A DNA stretch of 64,000 nucleotides from Acinetobacter sedimenti (lineage in GTDB: Bacteria; Pseudomonadota; Gammaproteobacteria; Pseudomonadales; Moraxellaceae): the NCBI RefSeq assembly GCF_022601685.1, contig NZ_JAKUML010000006.1, forward strand, positions 92,541 through 156,540. The letters run 5' to 3'. The notes beneath the pieces are model-generated. The model was not told the origin of the DNA, did no database searches, and worked only from the letters and a program-made list of their open reading frames with translations. The translations under genes and the position numbers were made by a program. This document shows, piece after piece, positions 1 through 11,253 of this stretch (the stretch's first letter is position 1; every line of letters begins with the position of its first letter).

Positions 1-774
1 AAGCACTAAACCAAGCATTGCGACTTTTGCCACAGTGGCAAGGAAAGTTGCCATTGGCGTTGGCGCACCTTGATAGACATCAGAAGTCCATTTATGAAAT
101 GGCGCAAGTGATAGCTTAAATGCAGAACCAAAGACAATCAGTCCAAGACCAACTACCACCAGTGGCTCATTGATGACTTGCACGACTTTCATTGCCGATG
201 CAGTGAATGACATCTCACCTGTATACGCATAGAGATAAGCAAAGCCCATCAACATCATCGCAGAAGCCGTTGCAGACAAGACCAGATATTTCACACCTGA
301 TTCTAAAGACTGTGAACGCTGATAAGTATAAGCCAACATGCCATAGACAGGGATCGACATCATTTCTAAGCTGATGAAGAACGATGCATAATGGGTACTC
401 GTTACCATCAACATCGCACCAGCGACCGAACTGAGCAAAAGAATATAAAGCTCTTCTTTGCTGTCTTTAAAGCTGTCGATATACGCATGTGACAAGGTAC
501 AACATGCCAATGCAGCGATCAAAATCATGATCATGTAGATCAGTGCAAATGGATCAACTGTAAATAAGCCCATCACATTGCTTGGCTGAACACCCTGCCA
601 AAATTGCCAAATAATATAAGCAACCGCAAGGTTTAGACCGATCACACTCACTGTGGCAACCAAAGTATGATTGCGTTTCAACGCCACCAAAAGCATGGCA
701 ATAATCGCTGTTACAGCAACGATCAATACAGGTGCGAGTGGCATGAGCTCCGAAATTTGTAATGTGAAGTTCAT
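1..774 (-). CDS. nuoN: NADH-quinone oxidoreductase subunit N (partial, C-terminus outside window)
   Basis: This is one of the three antiporter-like proton-pumping membrane subunits of complex I, in the cytoplasmic membrane. The reading frame runs on the minus strand from an ATG at 774 and is still open at position 1, so only about the first 258 residues are present. The N-terminus reads MNFTLQISELMPLAPVLIVA and is followed by repeated hydrophobic helices typical of NuoN. The start is supported by a GGAGGT ribosome binding site inside the end of nuoM, and only one base separates the nuoM stop from this ATG. It is the last gene of the nuo operon. Identity rests on operon position and the membrane-helix pattern. 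Confidence 0.93.
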   Translation of the reverse strand, partial: MNFTLQISELMPLAPVLIVAVTAIIAMLLVALKRNHTLVATVSVIGLNLAVAYIIWQFWQGVQPSNVMGLFTVDPFALIYMIMILIAALACCTLSHAYIDSFKDSKEELYILLLSSVAGAMLMVTSTHYASFFISLEMMSIPVYGMLAYTYQRSQSLESGVKYLVLSATASAMMLMGFAYLYAYTGEMSFTASAMKVVQVINEPLVVVGLGLIVFGSAFKLSLAPFHKWTSDVYQGAPTPMATFLATVAKVAMLGLVL

Positions 775-775
775 G

Positions 776-2380
776 TTATTGCACCTCCATCGGCTGAATC
801 TGTGTCATCGGTTCAACCACCGAATTTACTTGAGGTAGATAACTATTGACGATCCATTCAAGGCTAGAGTTCGACACATCCAAGATCGTTTGCGGATACA
901 TCCCAAGCCACACTAGACCGACCACACAAACCATCAAAATACTGATTTCACGTGCAGATAAATCTTTTAGTGGATTTTCATAATGTGAGACTTGTTCAGG
1001 ATTTGGCTCACCGAATAGAGAACGATGAATTAAGATCAAACCGTACAAACCTGCTAAGACCAAACTTGAAGCAGCAAGGATCGTAAACACAGGGTAACGA
1101 TCAAATGAGCCCATCAAGATCAAAAACTCACCGATAAAGTTACCGAGTCCTGGTACACCCACCAATGCCGCAACGAAGAACATCAAGAAAAATGGTAAAT
1201 AGCGGAACTGACCACGCATACCACCCATCAAACGCATATCACGAGTGTGCATACGCTCGTACACCTGACCACACATGATGAACAATGCTGCAGATGACAA
1301 GCCATGTGCCAACATCATGATCATCACACCTTGGAAGCTCACGATATTTCCTGCGTAGATTGCAAGGAGAATAAAGCCCATATGTGAAATAGATGTGTAT
1401 GCCAAAAGACGCTTCATATCAGTTTGTTGATACGCCAATACTGCGCCGTAGAACACACCGAATAAACCTAAAATAATGGCGATATTGGCAAATTCTGCTG
1501 AAGCTTCAGGGAAGAATGGAATCACAAAACGGAGCAAACCATAAGCTGCTGTTTTGATTAAAATCCCTGCTAAGTCTACAGAACCTGCTGTTGGTGCTTG
1601 CGCATGTGCATCAGGCAACCAACCATGAAATGGGAATACAGGTAGCTTTACTGCAAAACCAATGAAGAAACACAGCATCAAGGCATAATCCAAACCATGT
1701 GGAATCTGCGTACCGAGCAACTCCATATAGTTAAAGGTAATGCGCGCTGTTTCAGGGCTGACTTGCAATTGTTGGGTATAGTTAACCAATACCAAAGCCA
1801 AGATACCCACCAACATGATCAGACCTGACACTTGCGTGTAGATAAAGAACTTGGTGGCAGCATAAACACGTGAACGACCGTTCGAGCCTTTGTGTCCCCA
1901 AAGTGCGATCAAGAAGTAGATCGGCACCAACATCATCTCCCAGAAGAAGAAAAACAGGAACATATCAATAGCTAGGAATACACCGATGACACCGCCTAAA
2001 CTCCATAATAAGTTTAGGAAGAAGAAACCTTCGTTCTTTTGAATCTCAGACCACGAACAGCCTACTGCGAGAATTCCCAGTAATGCCGTCAATGCCACCA
2101 TCAGCATCGACAATCCATCAGCTGCCAAGTGAATGCTAATTCCAAAAGTTGGAATCCATTGCACCATAAACTCAGCAGCCCAATCAGGTGTTGCACCTTG
2201 TGGCTCAAACTGAAAATTACCTTGTTGCCATAACATCAGCGATAGGACTAAAGTAATCGTCATACCGATCAATGCGATCCAACGTGTGACATTGGCACCC
2301 GCTTTAGCAATGATCCAACAAATAAAACCCGCAATAAAAGGAACTAATATCAGCGCAGGAAGAATCCAATTGTTTTCCAT
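776..2380 (-). CDS. nuoM: NADH-quinone oxidoreductase subunit M
   Basis: Antiporter-like membrane subunit of complex I that takes part in proton translocation. The 534-residue product is almost wholly hydrophobic helices. It carries the conserved Glu in FFWEMMLVPIYFL (about residue 145) and the family stretch GWLPDAHAQAPTAGSVDLAG with the following ILIKTAAYGLLRF, which is strongly diagnostic of NuoM. Length is close to the usual 500-odd residues. It sits one base from nuoL upstream and one base before nuoN, so the three antiporter-like subunits are almost certainly co-transcribed and translationally coupled. Nothing unusual was seen. Confidence 0.98.
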   Translation of the reverse strand: MENNWILPALILVPFIAGFICWIIAKAGANVTRWIALIGMTITLVLSLMLWQQGNFQFEPQGATPDWAAEFMVQWIPTFGISIHLAADGLSMLMVALTALLGILAVGCSWSEIQKNEGFFFLNLLWSLGGVIGVFLAIDMFLFFFFWEMMLVPIYFLIALWGHKGSNGRSRVYAATKFFIYTQVSGLIMLVGILALVLVNYTQQLQVSPETARITFNYMELLGTQIPHGLDYALMLCFFIGFAVKLPVFPFHGWLPDAHAQAPTAGSVDLAGILIKTAAYGLLRFVIPFFPEASAEFANIAIILGLFGVFYGAVLAYQQTDMKRLLAYTSISHMGFILLAIYAGNIVSFQGVMIMMLAHGLSSAALFIMCGQVYERMHTRDMRLMGGMRGQFRYLPFFLMFFVAALVGVPGLGNFIGEFLILMGSFDRYPVFTILAASSLVLAGLYGLILIHRSLFGEPNPEQVSHYENPLKDLSAREISILMVCVVGLVWLGMYPQTILDVSNSSLEWIVNSYLPQVNSVVEPMTQIQPMEVQ

Positions 2381-2381
2381 C

Positions 2382-4271
2382 TTATAACCCCACCTGCTTG
2401 ACGATTAGGATGATCACTAACACAACAACACCTAAAGCAATACTTGACGCATATTCACGTAAAGACCCTGTTTGTCGCCAACTGGTAAATTTATGACCAC
2501 CTTTGACCACCGCAGGAATCATCAACCACAATCCATCGACAGGATCACGACCAAGAATACGTGCAAGCAATAAATATGGTTTCACAAACACTAAGTCATA
2601 CAAGGCATCAAATCCAAAGGCACTACGCCAAATGTGCGCAACACCTGCACCAAACGAAGTATTTGCCAGTTTTTTGACTGAACCATAAGCGAAAGCAAAC
2701 AGGATAATACCAAGTACTAAACCGGTCAGTGCAATTCCGACTGCATACAATTCTATCGTGTGCTTATAATGCTCAAGATCAGCCGTCATGGTAAATGCAG
2801 GAATATTTGCTTCAGTCAAAATATTTAACACTGGCGTTTGTAATAGCGCACCCACCGCAGTTGAAAGTACTGCTAAGATTGCCAGTGGTAGCCAATAGCT
2901 CACGCCTTTAATCTCGTGATAATGGGTTTTCTCTTCACCGAAGAACACCACCCAAATCAAACGGAAGGTATAAATCGAGGTCAAGAATGCACCTGCAACA
3001 CCAACCCAGAATAATGTGCCGTAAGTTTCGATACCCGTAGTATGACCATGCGCCCAAACTTGCCAAAGAATCGCATCTTTAGAGAAGAAGCCGACCGTAA
3101 TAAATGGTAATGCAGCCAATGCACCACCACCGATGGCAAAGCAAGCAAATAAGAATTTATTACGCTTAAACAAGCCACCCATTTTGAAAATGTTTTGCTC
3201 ATGATGATAGGCTAGAATCACCGCACCAGAAGACAAGAACAATAATGCTTTAAAGAATGCGTGGGTAAGCATATGGAACAGACCTGCTTGATAAGCTTCT
3301 GCGCCCACTGCCATAAACATATAACCGAGCTGACTCATAGTTGAGTAGGCAAGAATACGTTTGATATCGGTTTGTACCAATGCCGCAAAACCTGCAACTA
3401 ATAAAGTCACCGCACCGACAATCGAGATAAATTGTAAAATCTCAGGTGCCATTTGGAACACAGTATAAGTACGGCAAGTCAAATACACCCCTGCTGTTAC
3501 CATCGTTGCCGCATGGATCAATGCAGATACTGGTGTAGGACCTGCCATCGCATCAGCAAGCCATGTTTGTAGTGGAATCTGTGCCGATTTACCTGCTGCA
3601 CCTAAGAACAACATCAACGCTGTCCAAAATGCAATATTGCTATCGGTCAACATGGTTTTAGCATTTTCAACGATATACACCGTATCTAATGTGCCAAACT
3701 GTTGATAAAGCAAGAACAACGCAATCAATAAAAACACATCACCAACACGTGTTACGGTAAATGCTTTGATCGCCGCCCAGCCATTGGCAGGATTTGAATA
3801 ATAAAAACCAATCAACAGGTATGAACACAGACCGACACCTTCCCAACCCAAGAATAGCAACGCTAAGTTATCACCGAGTACCAACACCAACATGCTCGCT
3901 ACGAACAAGTTGAAGTAAGAGAAGAAGCGTGCATAGCCATCTTCACCACGCATATACCATGAGGCAAAGATGTGAATCAGGAAACCGACACCCGTAATCA
4001 TGCCAATCATCAACAGTGATAAGCCGTCCAAGTGCAAGCCAAAGGTCGCTGAAAAATCACCGACATTAAACCATGTCCATAAGTATTGATTGTAGGCGGT
4101 ACCGTCTGCTTGAACGAATTCGATTCCTGCAAACAATGCCACCAACGCTGATAAACCAACTGAACCAACACCGATCAGTGCTGCCACATTTTCAGAAAGC
4201 TTATCTCGACCTGCCGCCAATAAGATAAAACCAATCAGCGGAAATAGAATTGTTAAATATAAATAACTCAT
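2382..4271 (-). CDS. nuoL: NADH-quinone oxidoreductase subunit L
   Basis: Largest antiporter-like membrane subunit of complex I, with the long lateral helix that braces the membrane arm. The 629-residue product has the conserved [18 protein letters not shown] segment (Glu about residue 144) and the proton-channel region with [20 protein letters not shown] followed by TMVTAGVYL. The C-terminal third carries a long helical region before a last membrane segment, as in the family. The start ATG overlaps the stop of nuoK by four bases (ATGA). Normal length for the family (about 610-630). Confidence 0.98.
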   Translation of the reverse strand: MSYLYLTILFPLIGFILLAAGRDKLSENVAALIGVGSVGLSALVALFAGIEFVQADGTAYNQYLWTWFNVGDFSATFGLHLDGLSLLMIGMITGVGFLIHIFASWYMRGEDGYARFFSYFNLFVASMLVLVLGDNLALLFLGWEGVGLCSYLLIGFYYSNPANGWAAIKAFTVTRVGDVFLLIALFLLYQQFGTLDTVYIVENAKTMLTDSNIAFWTALMLFLGAAGKSAQIPLQTWLADAMAGPTPVSALIHAATMVTAGVYLTCRTYTVFQMAPEILQFISIVGAVTLLVAGFAALVQTDIKRILAYSTMSQLGYMFMAVGAEAYQAGLFHMLTHAFFKALLFLSSGAVILAYHHEQNIFKMGGLFKRNKFLFACFAIGGGALAALPFITVGFFSKDAILWQVWAHGHTTGIETYGTLFWVGVAGAFLTSIYTFRLIWVVFFGEEKTHYHEIKGVSYWLPLAILAVLSTAVGALLQTPVLNILTEANIPAFTMTADLEHYKHTIELYAVGIALTGLVLGIILFAFAYGSVKKLANTSFGAGVAHIWRSAFGFDALYDLVFVKPYLLLARILGRDPVDGLWLMIPAVVKGGHKFTSWRQTGSLREYASSIALGVVVLVIILIVKQVGL

Positions 4272-4576
4272 CCGCGCATCTCACTAGCTGCATCCACATC
4301 CAAGTGATGGAAGCGGTGATAAAACTGAAGAACGATCGCAAGTCCGATACATGCCTCGGCTGCTGCCAAAGTCAGAATCAAAATAAACATGATCTGACCA
4401 TCAGGCTGTGCCCAAACACTTCCTGCCAAGACAAATGCCAAAGCTGCGGCATTCATCATCACTTCAAGACTCATCAGAATGAATAATAAATTGCGACGAA
4501 CCATGACCCCACAAAAGCCCAATGCAAACAAAATGGTCGCAAGGATTAGTCCGTGTTCGATAGGAATATGACCCAT
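4268..4576 (-). CDS. nuoK: NADH-quinone oxidoreductase subunit K
   Basis: Small three-helix membrane subunit of complex I (homologue of mitochondrial ND4L). The 102-residue protein has three hydrophobic helices and the conserved acidic residues in the second and third helices ([15 protein letters not shown] and [16 protein letters not shown]) that form part of the proton path. The motif around [20 protein letters not shown] is typical. It overlaps nuoJ by one base and nuoL by four bases, which indicates tight translational coupling. Length matches the family (about 100). Confidence 0.97.
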   Translation of the reverse strand: MGHIPIEHGLILATILFALGFCGVMVRRNLLFILMSLEVMMNAAALAFVLAGSVWAQPDGQIMFILILTLAAAEACIGLAIVLQFYHRFHHLDVDAASEMRG

Positions 4577-5103
4577 TAACCTTGCTCCTTCTGATCTTCA
4601 TCAACTGGTACACGCTTCCCAAGATGATACGCTGCAACTAATGCTGCAAGTAACAACATCGCTGCGACTTCTACCAAGAGTAAATATTGGGTAAATAAAG
4701 CCGTACCAACCGCTTTAGGACCAATCACTTCTTGACCCATTAACGGGAGATTTTCAGTATTACCGTTACAAATCATCCAAATAAGTACAATACCCATGAT
4801 AAAGCTCATCGCCGCAGGCCAAGCCCACGTTTCTGAAGTCAACCATGATTTTTCTTGAAAAACTGTATGCGCACCGAGATTAAGCATCATCACCACGAAC
4901 ACGAACAACACCATGATTGCCCCTGCATAGACGATGATTTCCAATGCACCAGCAAATGGCGCACCGACGATAAAGAAAATCCCTGCCACCGCAAGTAAAG
5001 ACACAATCAAGCTCAGTAAAGCATGGACAGGATTCGAGTTGGTAATTACTCGAATGGTCGAAATAATGGCTACCAACGCCATCAAATAAAATGGCCACAT
5101 CAT
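4576..5103 (-). CDS. nuoJ: NADH-quinone oxidoreductase subunit J
   Basis: Membrane subunit of complex I (homologue of ND6). The 175-residue product has five predicted hydrophobic helices. The conserved central helix reads [20 protein letters not shown], whose Tyr/Gly region forms the pi-bulge seen in ND6 structures. The C-terminus is hydrophilic ([14 protein letters not shown]). The gene overlaps the end of nuoI by four bases and nuoK by one base. Length is close to the E. coli protein (184). Confidence 0.96.
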   Translation of the reverse strand: MMWPFYLMALVAIISTIRVITNSNPVHALLSLIVSLLAVAGIFFIVGAPFAGALEIIVYAGAIMVLFVFVVMMLNLGAHTVFQEKSWLTSETWAWPAAMSFIMGIVLIWMICNGNTENLPLMGQEVIGPKAVGTALFTQYLLLVEVAAMLLLAALVAAYHLGKRVPVDEDQKEQG

Positions 5104-5663
5104 GGTAATAAACTCCGTACATCGATTGGCGCACTCTCACGTTGCGCTTGTCCTTTTTCTTTACCTGTCACTGCCATACCTGTTACACGGTAGAAGTTAT
5201 AATCAGGATATTTACCTGGCCCAGAGATCAGTAGATTTTCTTTTTCGTAAACCAAATCTTGACGTACATATTCACCAAGCTCAAAGTCTGGTGTTAACTG
5301 AATCGCAGTGGTCGGACAGGCTTCTTCACACATCCCACAGAAAATACAACGTGAAAAGTTGATGCGGAAAAATTCAGGATACCAACGTCCATCTTCTTTC
5401 TCTGCTTTTTGTAGTGAAATACAACCGACTGGGCAAGCCACCGCACATAAGTTACATGCCACACAACGCTCTTCACCGTCAGGATCACGAGTCAGCACAA
5501 TACGACCACGATAGCGTGGCGGTACAATGTCCTCGCCTTTGACTTCTGGATAAAGAATCGTGTCACGTGGACGTGTGGCATGGCTAAACACCATAAACAA
5601 TGAACGAATAATCGTTCCTGCACCGACGACGACTTTCCCTAAGGAAGCTAACATATTAATCAT
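5100..5663 (-). CDS. nuoI: NADH-quinone oxidoreductase subunit I (two 4Fe-4S clusters)
   Basis: Peripheral-arm subunit of complex I that carries clusters N6a and N6b and passes electrons towards the quinone site. The 187-residue protein holds two ferredoxin-type motifs, [15 protein letters not shown] (about residues 67-81) and [12 protein letters not shown] (about 106-117). Both have all four cysteines plus the following proline. The start is supported by AAGGAGG about nine bases upstream. An ATG three codons further in is a less well-placed alternative. It lies 18 bases after nuoH and overlaps nuoJ. Confidence 0.97.
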   Translation of the reverse strand: MINMLASLGKVVVGAGTIIRSLFMVFSHATRPRDTILYPEVKGEDIVPPRYRGRIVLTRDPDGEERCVACNLCAVACPVGCISLQKAEKEDGRWYPEFFRINFSRCIFCGMCEEACPTTAIQLTPDFELGEYVRQDLVYEKENLLISGPGKYPDYNFYRVTGMAVTGKEKGQAQRESAPIDVRSLLP

Positions 5664-5681
5664 TTTTCCCTGCCTCCTTAG

Positions 5682-6686
5682 TTACCATAAAATCACAGCA
5701 CCAGTGACTAATAAGTTCACTAGCGCAAGCGGTAAACAGACTTTCCAACCAAAATTCATCACTTGATCATAACGTGGACGAATCAACGAACCGCGCGCCA
5801 AGATAAACATCATCATAAAGAATAAGGTTTTGATAATGAACCAGAATACAGGTGGCACAAATGGAATCTCAAGATTAAACGGCGCAAGCCATCCACCAAA
5901 AAATAGCGTCACGATCAATGCTGAAATAAGAATAATGTTGACGTATTCAGCAACGAAGAACATCCCCCATTTCATCCCACCATATTCGACGTGATAACCT
6001 TCTGCTAATTCTTGTTCAGCTTCAGGTTGGTCAAATGGATGACGATGCGTTACCGCCACACCCGCAACCACGAAGATCAAAAAACCTAAGAATTGAGGAA
6101 TGATGAACCAGACATCACGCTGTGCTTCGACGATTTCACGCAAGTTAAATGAACCCGCAATCGCCACCACACCCATCAATGAAATACCCAAAAACACTTC
6201 ATAAGAAATGGTTTGTGCCGCAGAACGTAGACCACCGAGCAATGCATATTTGTTATTCGAAGACCAACCACCGAACAATACCGCATAGACTGCAATCCCA
6301 GCCATCGCCATAAAGAACAATAGCCCGATATTCATATCCGCCACACCGAGCGATGGGCTCACAGGAATCACCATAAAGGATAAAACAGCAGTCGCCATCG
6401 CCACAGCAGGCGCAAGACGAAAGGTCAATTTATCAACGAACTTTGGTGTCCAGTCTTCTTTGAACATGATTTTGAGCATGTCGGCAACGATTTGGAACAT
6501 GCCAAAAGGACCAACACGGTTTGGACCGTAACGGTCTTGCCATAAACCGAGCAGACGACGCTCGATAAATGACATCAACGCTGCCATGAGTACCACCACA
6601 AGCATGATGACAATCGCTTGAATCACCAAGAAAGCTGTTTCATAGCCGACTGCCCAACTTGGTAGAACGCGTAAAGATTCATTCAT
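5682..6686 (-). CDS. nuoH: NADH-quinone oxidoreductase subunit H
   Basis: Membrane subunit of complex I (ND1 homologue) that forms much of the quinone-binding chamber at the junction of the two arms. The 334-residue polytopic protein has the diagnostic [20 protein letters not shown] stretch near residue 40 and the acidic cytoplasmic loop [19 protein letters not shown] near residue 215. Both line the quinone path in the known family. The gene is packed between nuoG (3-base gap) and nuoI. Family length is about 325, so it is complete. Confidence 0.97.
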   Translation of the reverse strand: MNESLRVLPSWAVGYETAFLVIQAIVIMLVVVLMAALMSFIERRLLGLWQDRYGPNRVGPFGMFQIVADMLKIMFKEDWTPKFVDKLTFRLAPAVAMATAVLSFMVIPVSPSLGVADMNIGLLFFMAMAGIAVYAVLFGGWSSNNKYALLGGLRSAAQTISYEVFLGISLMGVVAIAGSFNLREIVEAQRDVWFIIPQFLGFLIFVVAGVAVTHRHPFDQPEAEQELAEGYHVEYGGMKWGMFFVAEYVNIILISALIVTLFFGGWLAPFNLEIPFVPPVFWFIIKTLFFMMMFILARGSLIRPRYDQVMNFGWKVCLPLALVNLLVTGAVILW

Positions 6687-6689
6687 GAT

Positions 6690-9389
6690 TTACACTCCTA
6701 CCGCTTGCGCTTCAACAGACACCGCAACTGGTTCTGCCAAAGAAATGGTTGGCGCAAGTCCAACTGGATAACCGATATAACCTGTTGGCAAATATTCAAT
6801 CACTTGAATCGGTAAATTGACAATGCTATCACCTGCTTTCACGGTAATACGTTGTCCATCTTGTAGATTCATCCGAGCAGCATCGTGCTCACCCACCGCA
6901 AACATGGCTTCTGGAATGCGTGATTGCATTGCAGGCGTTTTCACGGTGAATTCGCCCGAGGCGAAAATGTGATGCATCGGCACAAGACGGAACGCATCAG
7001 GATTGGCAACAACAGCATTTGGTGCAACATAGCTTCGTGCAGGACGTTTTGCCAAACGATCGAACAAACGAATGCCTGAATCACCGCCTTTGAGATGACC
7101 ACCGACTTGATCTTGGTATTTGTTCCAAGATTGTGGCGAGTTCCAACCTGGCGCCCACGCAAATGGAATCAATGATGATGCCTTTTGTGGTCCCACATAA
7201 CCTTCCATTGAGAAGGTCAAGGCAGAATCGGTATCTACAGGTTGCTTTGGCTCATGTACATTCAGTGGTGCAATCATTGCGGTACGACCAGAATAGCGAC
7301 GTGGTTCACGGGCAATTTTCAAACCATGAATACGGTAGTCGGCATTCGGTGCAACATCAGCGATCGCTTCAAGTTGCGGTACATTTTTCACCACACTTTC
7401 AACCACATGATCGAGTACAGTCCATGAAATGTCTTTTGATTTCAAACCTGTTTCGATGGCATGTAACCAACGCCAAGATTCCTTAATTACATATTCAGGC
7501 TTGTAGTAGCTTGGATCATAAACTTGATAGAAACGCTGTGCACGCCCTTCTTGGCTAACCACTGTGCCATCTGCCTCAGCAAAGCTCGCCGCCGACAAGA
7601 CATAATCCGCCGCTTTCACCGTTGCAGTTTCGCTATGATCGAGTACGATCACGCTGTCTGCTTTATTCAGTGCAGCTTTGACTTGCGCTTCAGGCAATTG
7701 ACGGAACAAATCATTTTCAACAATGATCAAGGCATCATAATCTTGTGCCAAGGCTTGCTCTAAGCTCTGACCGCCAAATAGCGCCAAGCCCATTGAGTTG
7801 ACTTCAGGAACAGTCAAACTTAAACCTGCTTTTTCACCCAAGGCCTGCGCCACACTTGCCGCCGCTTCCATGATTGCAGGATCTTGTAGGCTCGTGCCTG
7901 AAATAATGAGTGGTTTTTTCGCTGTTTTTAAGCTGTTCGCCATGGTTTCAGCGAATGCTTTGGCATCATCATCCAATCCTGTGATCGGCTGATCTTGTAG
8001 CGCTGCTGCCACCGCAAAACCTAAACGTGCAATATCATTTGGTGAGGCAACCACTTCGGCCGCTGCAATATCAGAAAGACGCGTTTGTGTTGCCGCCAAG
8101 ATATACACTGGTGACTTGGCATGCTGTGCAATACGTTGCACTGGCTCTGCAAGCCAATCTTGCGTTTTGCGCTCTGCTGCCATTTGTTTGGCTTTATTTT
8201 TTGCCGACTGACGTACAGACAATGCCATGCGAGGTGCAGTTTGGGTTAAGTCTTCACCCAAAATCAGTACCGCATCATAGCTTTCGATCTCACGCATACT
8301 TGGGTTATAAATGCCCTGTGTTTGCATAATATCAGCAGCAAGCTCTACTAAACTTTGCGTTTTTTGGCTCATACCAGTTGAGTAATTTTCTTTACCCACC
8401 AATTCACGCAACGCAAAATTTGACTCCAAACTTGCACGTGGTGAACCAATACCCAAAACTTTTTTCGCTTTAATGGTTGCAATCACTTGGTCTAAGGCAT
8501 CATCAGTGCTTAAAGTGCTGACATTATCATTGGCACGAAGCTGTGGCTGACGTGGACGATCGGCACGATTGACATAACCTGTGCCGAAACGACCTTTATC
8601 ACACAAGAAGTATTGATTGACATCGCCATTGAAGCGGTTTTCCACACGGCGAATTTCACCATAACGTTCACCTGGTGAGATGTTACAGCCACTTGAACAT
8701 CCATGACAGACGCTAGGTGCGTACTGCATATCCCATTTGCGGTTATAGCGTTCAGAATGAGTTTTATCGGTAAATACACCTGTTGGACAAACTTCAGTTA
8801 AGTTGCCTGAGAATTCAGATTCTAAAGTCCCTGATTCTGGACGACCAAAATAGACACGAGATGCATTAGCATAAACACCGAAGTCTGTACCGCCTGCATA
8901 ATCTTTGTAATAACGCACGCAACGATAACAAGCGATACAACGGTTCATTTCATGTGCAATGAACGAGCCGAGCTCTTGATTGTGATGGGTACGTTTGGTA
9001 AAGCGATAACGACGACGATCATGACCAGTCATCACGGTCATATCTTGTAGGTGACAATGTCCACCCTCTTCACAGACTGGACAGTCGTGCGGATGGTTGG
9101 TCATCAACAATTCTACAATCGAGGCACGGAAATCCACTGCCTCTTTGTCTTCAATCGAAATATAGGTATTGTCTGAAGCTGGTGTCATACACGACATCAC
9201 CAAACGACCACGAGTGTCTTCTGGATTTGCATATTGTGTCACTGCACACTGGCGACAAGAGCCGACCGAACCTAAGGATGGATGCCAACAAAAATAAGGA
9301 ATATCAATCCCCAAAGACAAACATGCTTGCAGCAAGTTCTCTGAGCCATTGACCTCATATTGTTTTCCATCGACATGTATAGTAGCCAT
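6690..9389 (-). CDS. nuoG: NADH-quinone oxidoreductase subunit G
   Basis: Largest peripheral subunit of complex I, carrying several iron-sulfur clusters on a molybdopterin-oxidoreductase-like scaffold. The 899-residue product starts with a 2Fe-2S ferredoxin domain (CWHPSLGSVGSCRQC region, residues about 34-48). It continues with the His/Cys segment around HDCPVCEEGGHCHLQDM (about 100-116) and the CIACYRCVRYY cluster motif (about 151-161). A further CHGCSSGCNISPGE motif near residue 228, with a later CDKGRFG, corresponds to the N7 cluster site kept in E. coli-type NuoG. The C-terminal two thirds is the catalytically inactive molybdopterin-like fold. Length is close to E. coli NuoG (about 908). 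Confidence 0.97.
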   Translation of the reverse strand: MATIHVDGKQYEVNGSENLLQACLSLGIDIPYFCWHPSLGSVGSCRQCAVTQYANPEDTRGRLVMSCMTPASDNTYISIEDKEAVDFRASIVELLMTNHPHDCPVCEEGGHCHLQDMTVMTGHDRRRYRFTKRTHHNQELGSFIAHEMNRCIACYRCVRYYKDYAGGTDFGVYANASRVYFGRPESGTLESEFSGNLTEVCPTGVFTDKTHSERYNRKWDMQYAPSVCHGCSSGCNISPGERYGEIRRVENRFNGDVNQYFLCDKGRFGTGYVNRADRPRQPQLRANDNVSTLSTDDALDQVIATIKAKKVLGIGSPRASLESNFALRELVGKENYSTGMSQKTQSLVELAADIMQTQGIYNPSMREIESYDAVLILGEDLTQTAPRMALSVRQSAKNKAKQMAAERKTQDWLAEPVQRIAQHAKSPVYILAATQTRLSDIAAAEVVASPNDIARLGFAVAAALQDQPITGLDDDAKAFAETMANSLKTAKKPLIISGTSLQDPAIMEAAASVAQALGEKAGLSLTVPEVNSMGLALFGGQSLEQALAQDYDALIIVENDLFRQLPEAQVKAALNKADSVIVLDHSETATVKAADYVLSAASFAEADGTVVSQEGRAQRFYQVYDPSYYKPEYVIKESWRWLHAIETGLKSKDISWTVLDHVVESVVKNVPQLEAIADVAPNADYRIHGLKIAREPRRYSGRTAMIAPLNVHEPKQPVDTDSALTFSMEGYVGPQKASSLIPFAWAPGWNSPQSWNKYQDQVGGHLKGGDSGIRLFDRLAKRPARSYVAPNAVVANPDAFRLVPMHHIFASGEFTVKTPAMQSRIPEAMFAVGEHDAARMNLQDGQRITVKAGDSIVNLPIQVIEYLPTGYIGYPVGLAPTISLAEPVAVSVEAQAVGV

Positions 9390-9400
9390 CGTCGAATTCC

Positions 9401-10735
9401 TTATACTTGTTCAACGTGTTGAGCTTCTGCAACAGGACGATTGGTCACTTTTGCCTCAAACTCATGACGGAAATATTTCAGCGCACCCATTAATGGTTCC
9501 ATCGCACCTGGTGCGTGGGCACAGAAGGTTTTACCGATCCACAATTTTTTGGTCAGCTCAGTCAGATGTTCAACATCTTCCATTTTTCCTTCACCATTTT
9601 CGAGTGCTTTTAATGCTTTTACAGCCCAAGGCAAGCCATCACGGCACGGCGTACAGAAGCCACACGACTCGCGTGCAAAGAATTCTTCTAGGTTACGCAC
9701 TGCGGAGACCATACACTGCGACTCATCGACCACCATCAGCAAACACGTGCCTAGACGTGAGCCTGCTTTCATGATGCTTTCTGAATCCATTGGCAGATCA
9801 ATATGTTCTGCTGCCAAAAAGTCAGTCGATGCACCGCCCGGTAGCCATGCCTTCAGCGTTAAGCCATCACGCATACCGCCTGCATGCTCCTCGATCACTT
9901 CACGTGCAGTAGTACCAAATGGAAGCTCCCAAAGCCCTGGGAATTTCACCTTGCCTGATGCACCATAAATCTTAGTGCCTGGGTCTTTCGATTTACCTGC
10001 AGATAACCCCACATACCACTCTGCACCACGAAGCATGATTGCAGGGAGGTTGTTAAAGGTTTCTACATTATTGACAATCGTCGGACGGCCCCATGCCCCT
10101 GCAACTTGCGGGAATGGTGGTTTGGTACGCGGATTGGCACGACGACCTTCGAGTGAGTTAATCAATGCCGTTTCTTCACCGCAGATATAACGTCCTGCGC
10201 CTGTATGTACGTGTAGATCAAAGCTCCAATCTGTGCCGAGAATATTCTCGCCGAGATAGCCTTTGGTACGAATTTGCTCAAGTGCTTCATTCAGATATTG
10301 CGCCGCTTCGATATATTCACCACGGATAAAGATATAACCGTGTGTTGCTTCGAGCGTATAGCCTGCAATCAACATCCCCTCGATCAATTGATGAGGTAAT
10401 TTTTCCATCAACAAGCGATCTTTAAAAGTACCCGGTTCCATCTCATCGGCATTACAGATCAAGTACCGTGGCCCAGATTTGTCATTTGGCGCCATTAGCG
10501 ACCATTTGATCCCTGCGGGGAAGCCTGCACCACCACGACCTTTTACAGTCGCTGCTTTGATGAGTTCAAGTACTTCATTTGGCGTCATCGATACGGCTTT
10601 TTTCAGCCCTTGATAACCTTCCAACGCTTCATAATCTTCCGCACTACGCACATGTTCTTGCTTACTCAAACGCCATGTTAATGGGTGAGTTTCAGGATTG
10701 CCGTCGCCATAGATTGGTTTTGGTTCGGTATTCAT
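9401..10735 (-). CDS. nuoF: NADH-quinone oxidoreductase subunit F (FMN/NADH binding)
   Basis: NADH-oxidising subunit of complex I. It binds NADH and FMN and holds cluster N3. The 444-residue protein has the glycine-rich nucleotide site [14 protein letters not shown] (about residues 65-78), the second nucleotide-binding region [16 protein letters not shown], and the 4Fe-4S motif [12 protein letters not shown] (about 355-366) with the last cysteine in TFCAHAPGA. Its ATG overlaps the stop of nuoE by four bases. Length equals the family norm (about 445). Confidence 0.98.
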   Translation of the reverse strand: MNTEPKPIYGDGNPETHPLTWRLSKQEHVRSAEDYEALEGYQGLKKAVSMTPNEVLELIKAATVKGRGGAGFPAGIKWSLMAPNDKSGPRYLICNADEMEPGTFKDRLLMEKLPHQLIEGMLIAGYTLEATHGYIFIRGEYIEAAQYLNEALEQIRTKGYLGENILGTDWSFDLHVHTGAGRYICGEETALINSLEGRRANPRTKPPFPQVAGAWGRPTIVNNVETFNNLPAIMLRGAEWYVGLSAGKSKDPGTKIYGASGKVKFPGLWELPFGTTAREVIEEHAGGMRDGLTLKAWLPGGASTDFLAAEHIDLPMDSESIMKAGSRLGTCLLMVVDESQCMVSAVRNLEEFFARESCGFCTPCRDGLPWAVKALKALENGEGKMEDVEHLTELTKKLWIGKTFCAHAPGAMEPLMGALKYFRHEFEAKVTNRPVAEAQHVEQV

Positions 10736-11241
10736 AGATACTTCTCCAAGAGCTGTTTGACCGAAGACACATCGACTAAACCGTGGGTATCTTCATCAAT
10801 CATTAAAGTTGGCCCTTTATCGCAGTTCCCTAAGCAACAAATCGGCAATAAAGTAAAGCGTCCATCCGCTGTGGTCTGACCGTATTGAATGCCAAGCTCA
10901 CGTTGGAATGCATCTGCAAGACTTTCTGCACCCATCAAGAAACACGCAATCGAGTCACATAACAAAATTACATGCTTACCGACAGGTTGACGGTAAATAC
11001 GGTTATAGAATGTCGCCACACCTTCAAGATCAGCCACGCTAATCATTAATAGCTGTGCGATGGCATGCAGCTGCGCATCATCGACCCAACCATTACGGCG
11101 TTGAACGCATTTCAGCGCATCAAGTGACGCCGCACGTGGATCAGGATAATGTCCAATGTGATGCTCAATGTCGTGAATTTCTTCAGGAGTCAAAATCCCT
11201 TCCACACTGACACGAGGCTTTTTGTCTGTCAAAATCATCAT
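10732..11241 (-). CDS. nuoE: NADH-quinone oxidoreductase subunit E
   Basis: Thioredoxin-fold 2Fe-2S subunit (cluster N1a) of the NADH dehydrogenase module of complex I. The 169-residue protein carries the four cluster cysteines in CDSIAC (about residues 95-100) and [10 protein letters not shown] (second and third Cys about residues 136 and 140). The conserved [12 protein letters not shown] segment precedes the latter. The helical N-terminus with [18 protein letters not shown] is normal. It overlaps nuoF by four bases and lies 12 bases after nuoCD. Complete by length (family about 160-170). Confidence 0.97.
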   Translation of the reverse strand: MMILTDKKPRVSVEGILTPEEIHDIEHHIGHYPDPRAASLDALKCVQRRNGWVDDAQLHAIAQLLMISVADLEGVATFYNRIYRQPVGKHVILLCDSIACFLMGAESLADAFQRELGIQYGQTTADGRFTLLPICCLGNCDKGPTLMIDEDTHGLVDVSSVKQLLEKYL

Positions 11242-11253
11242 AATGCTGTACCT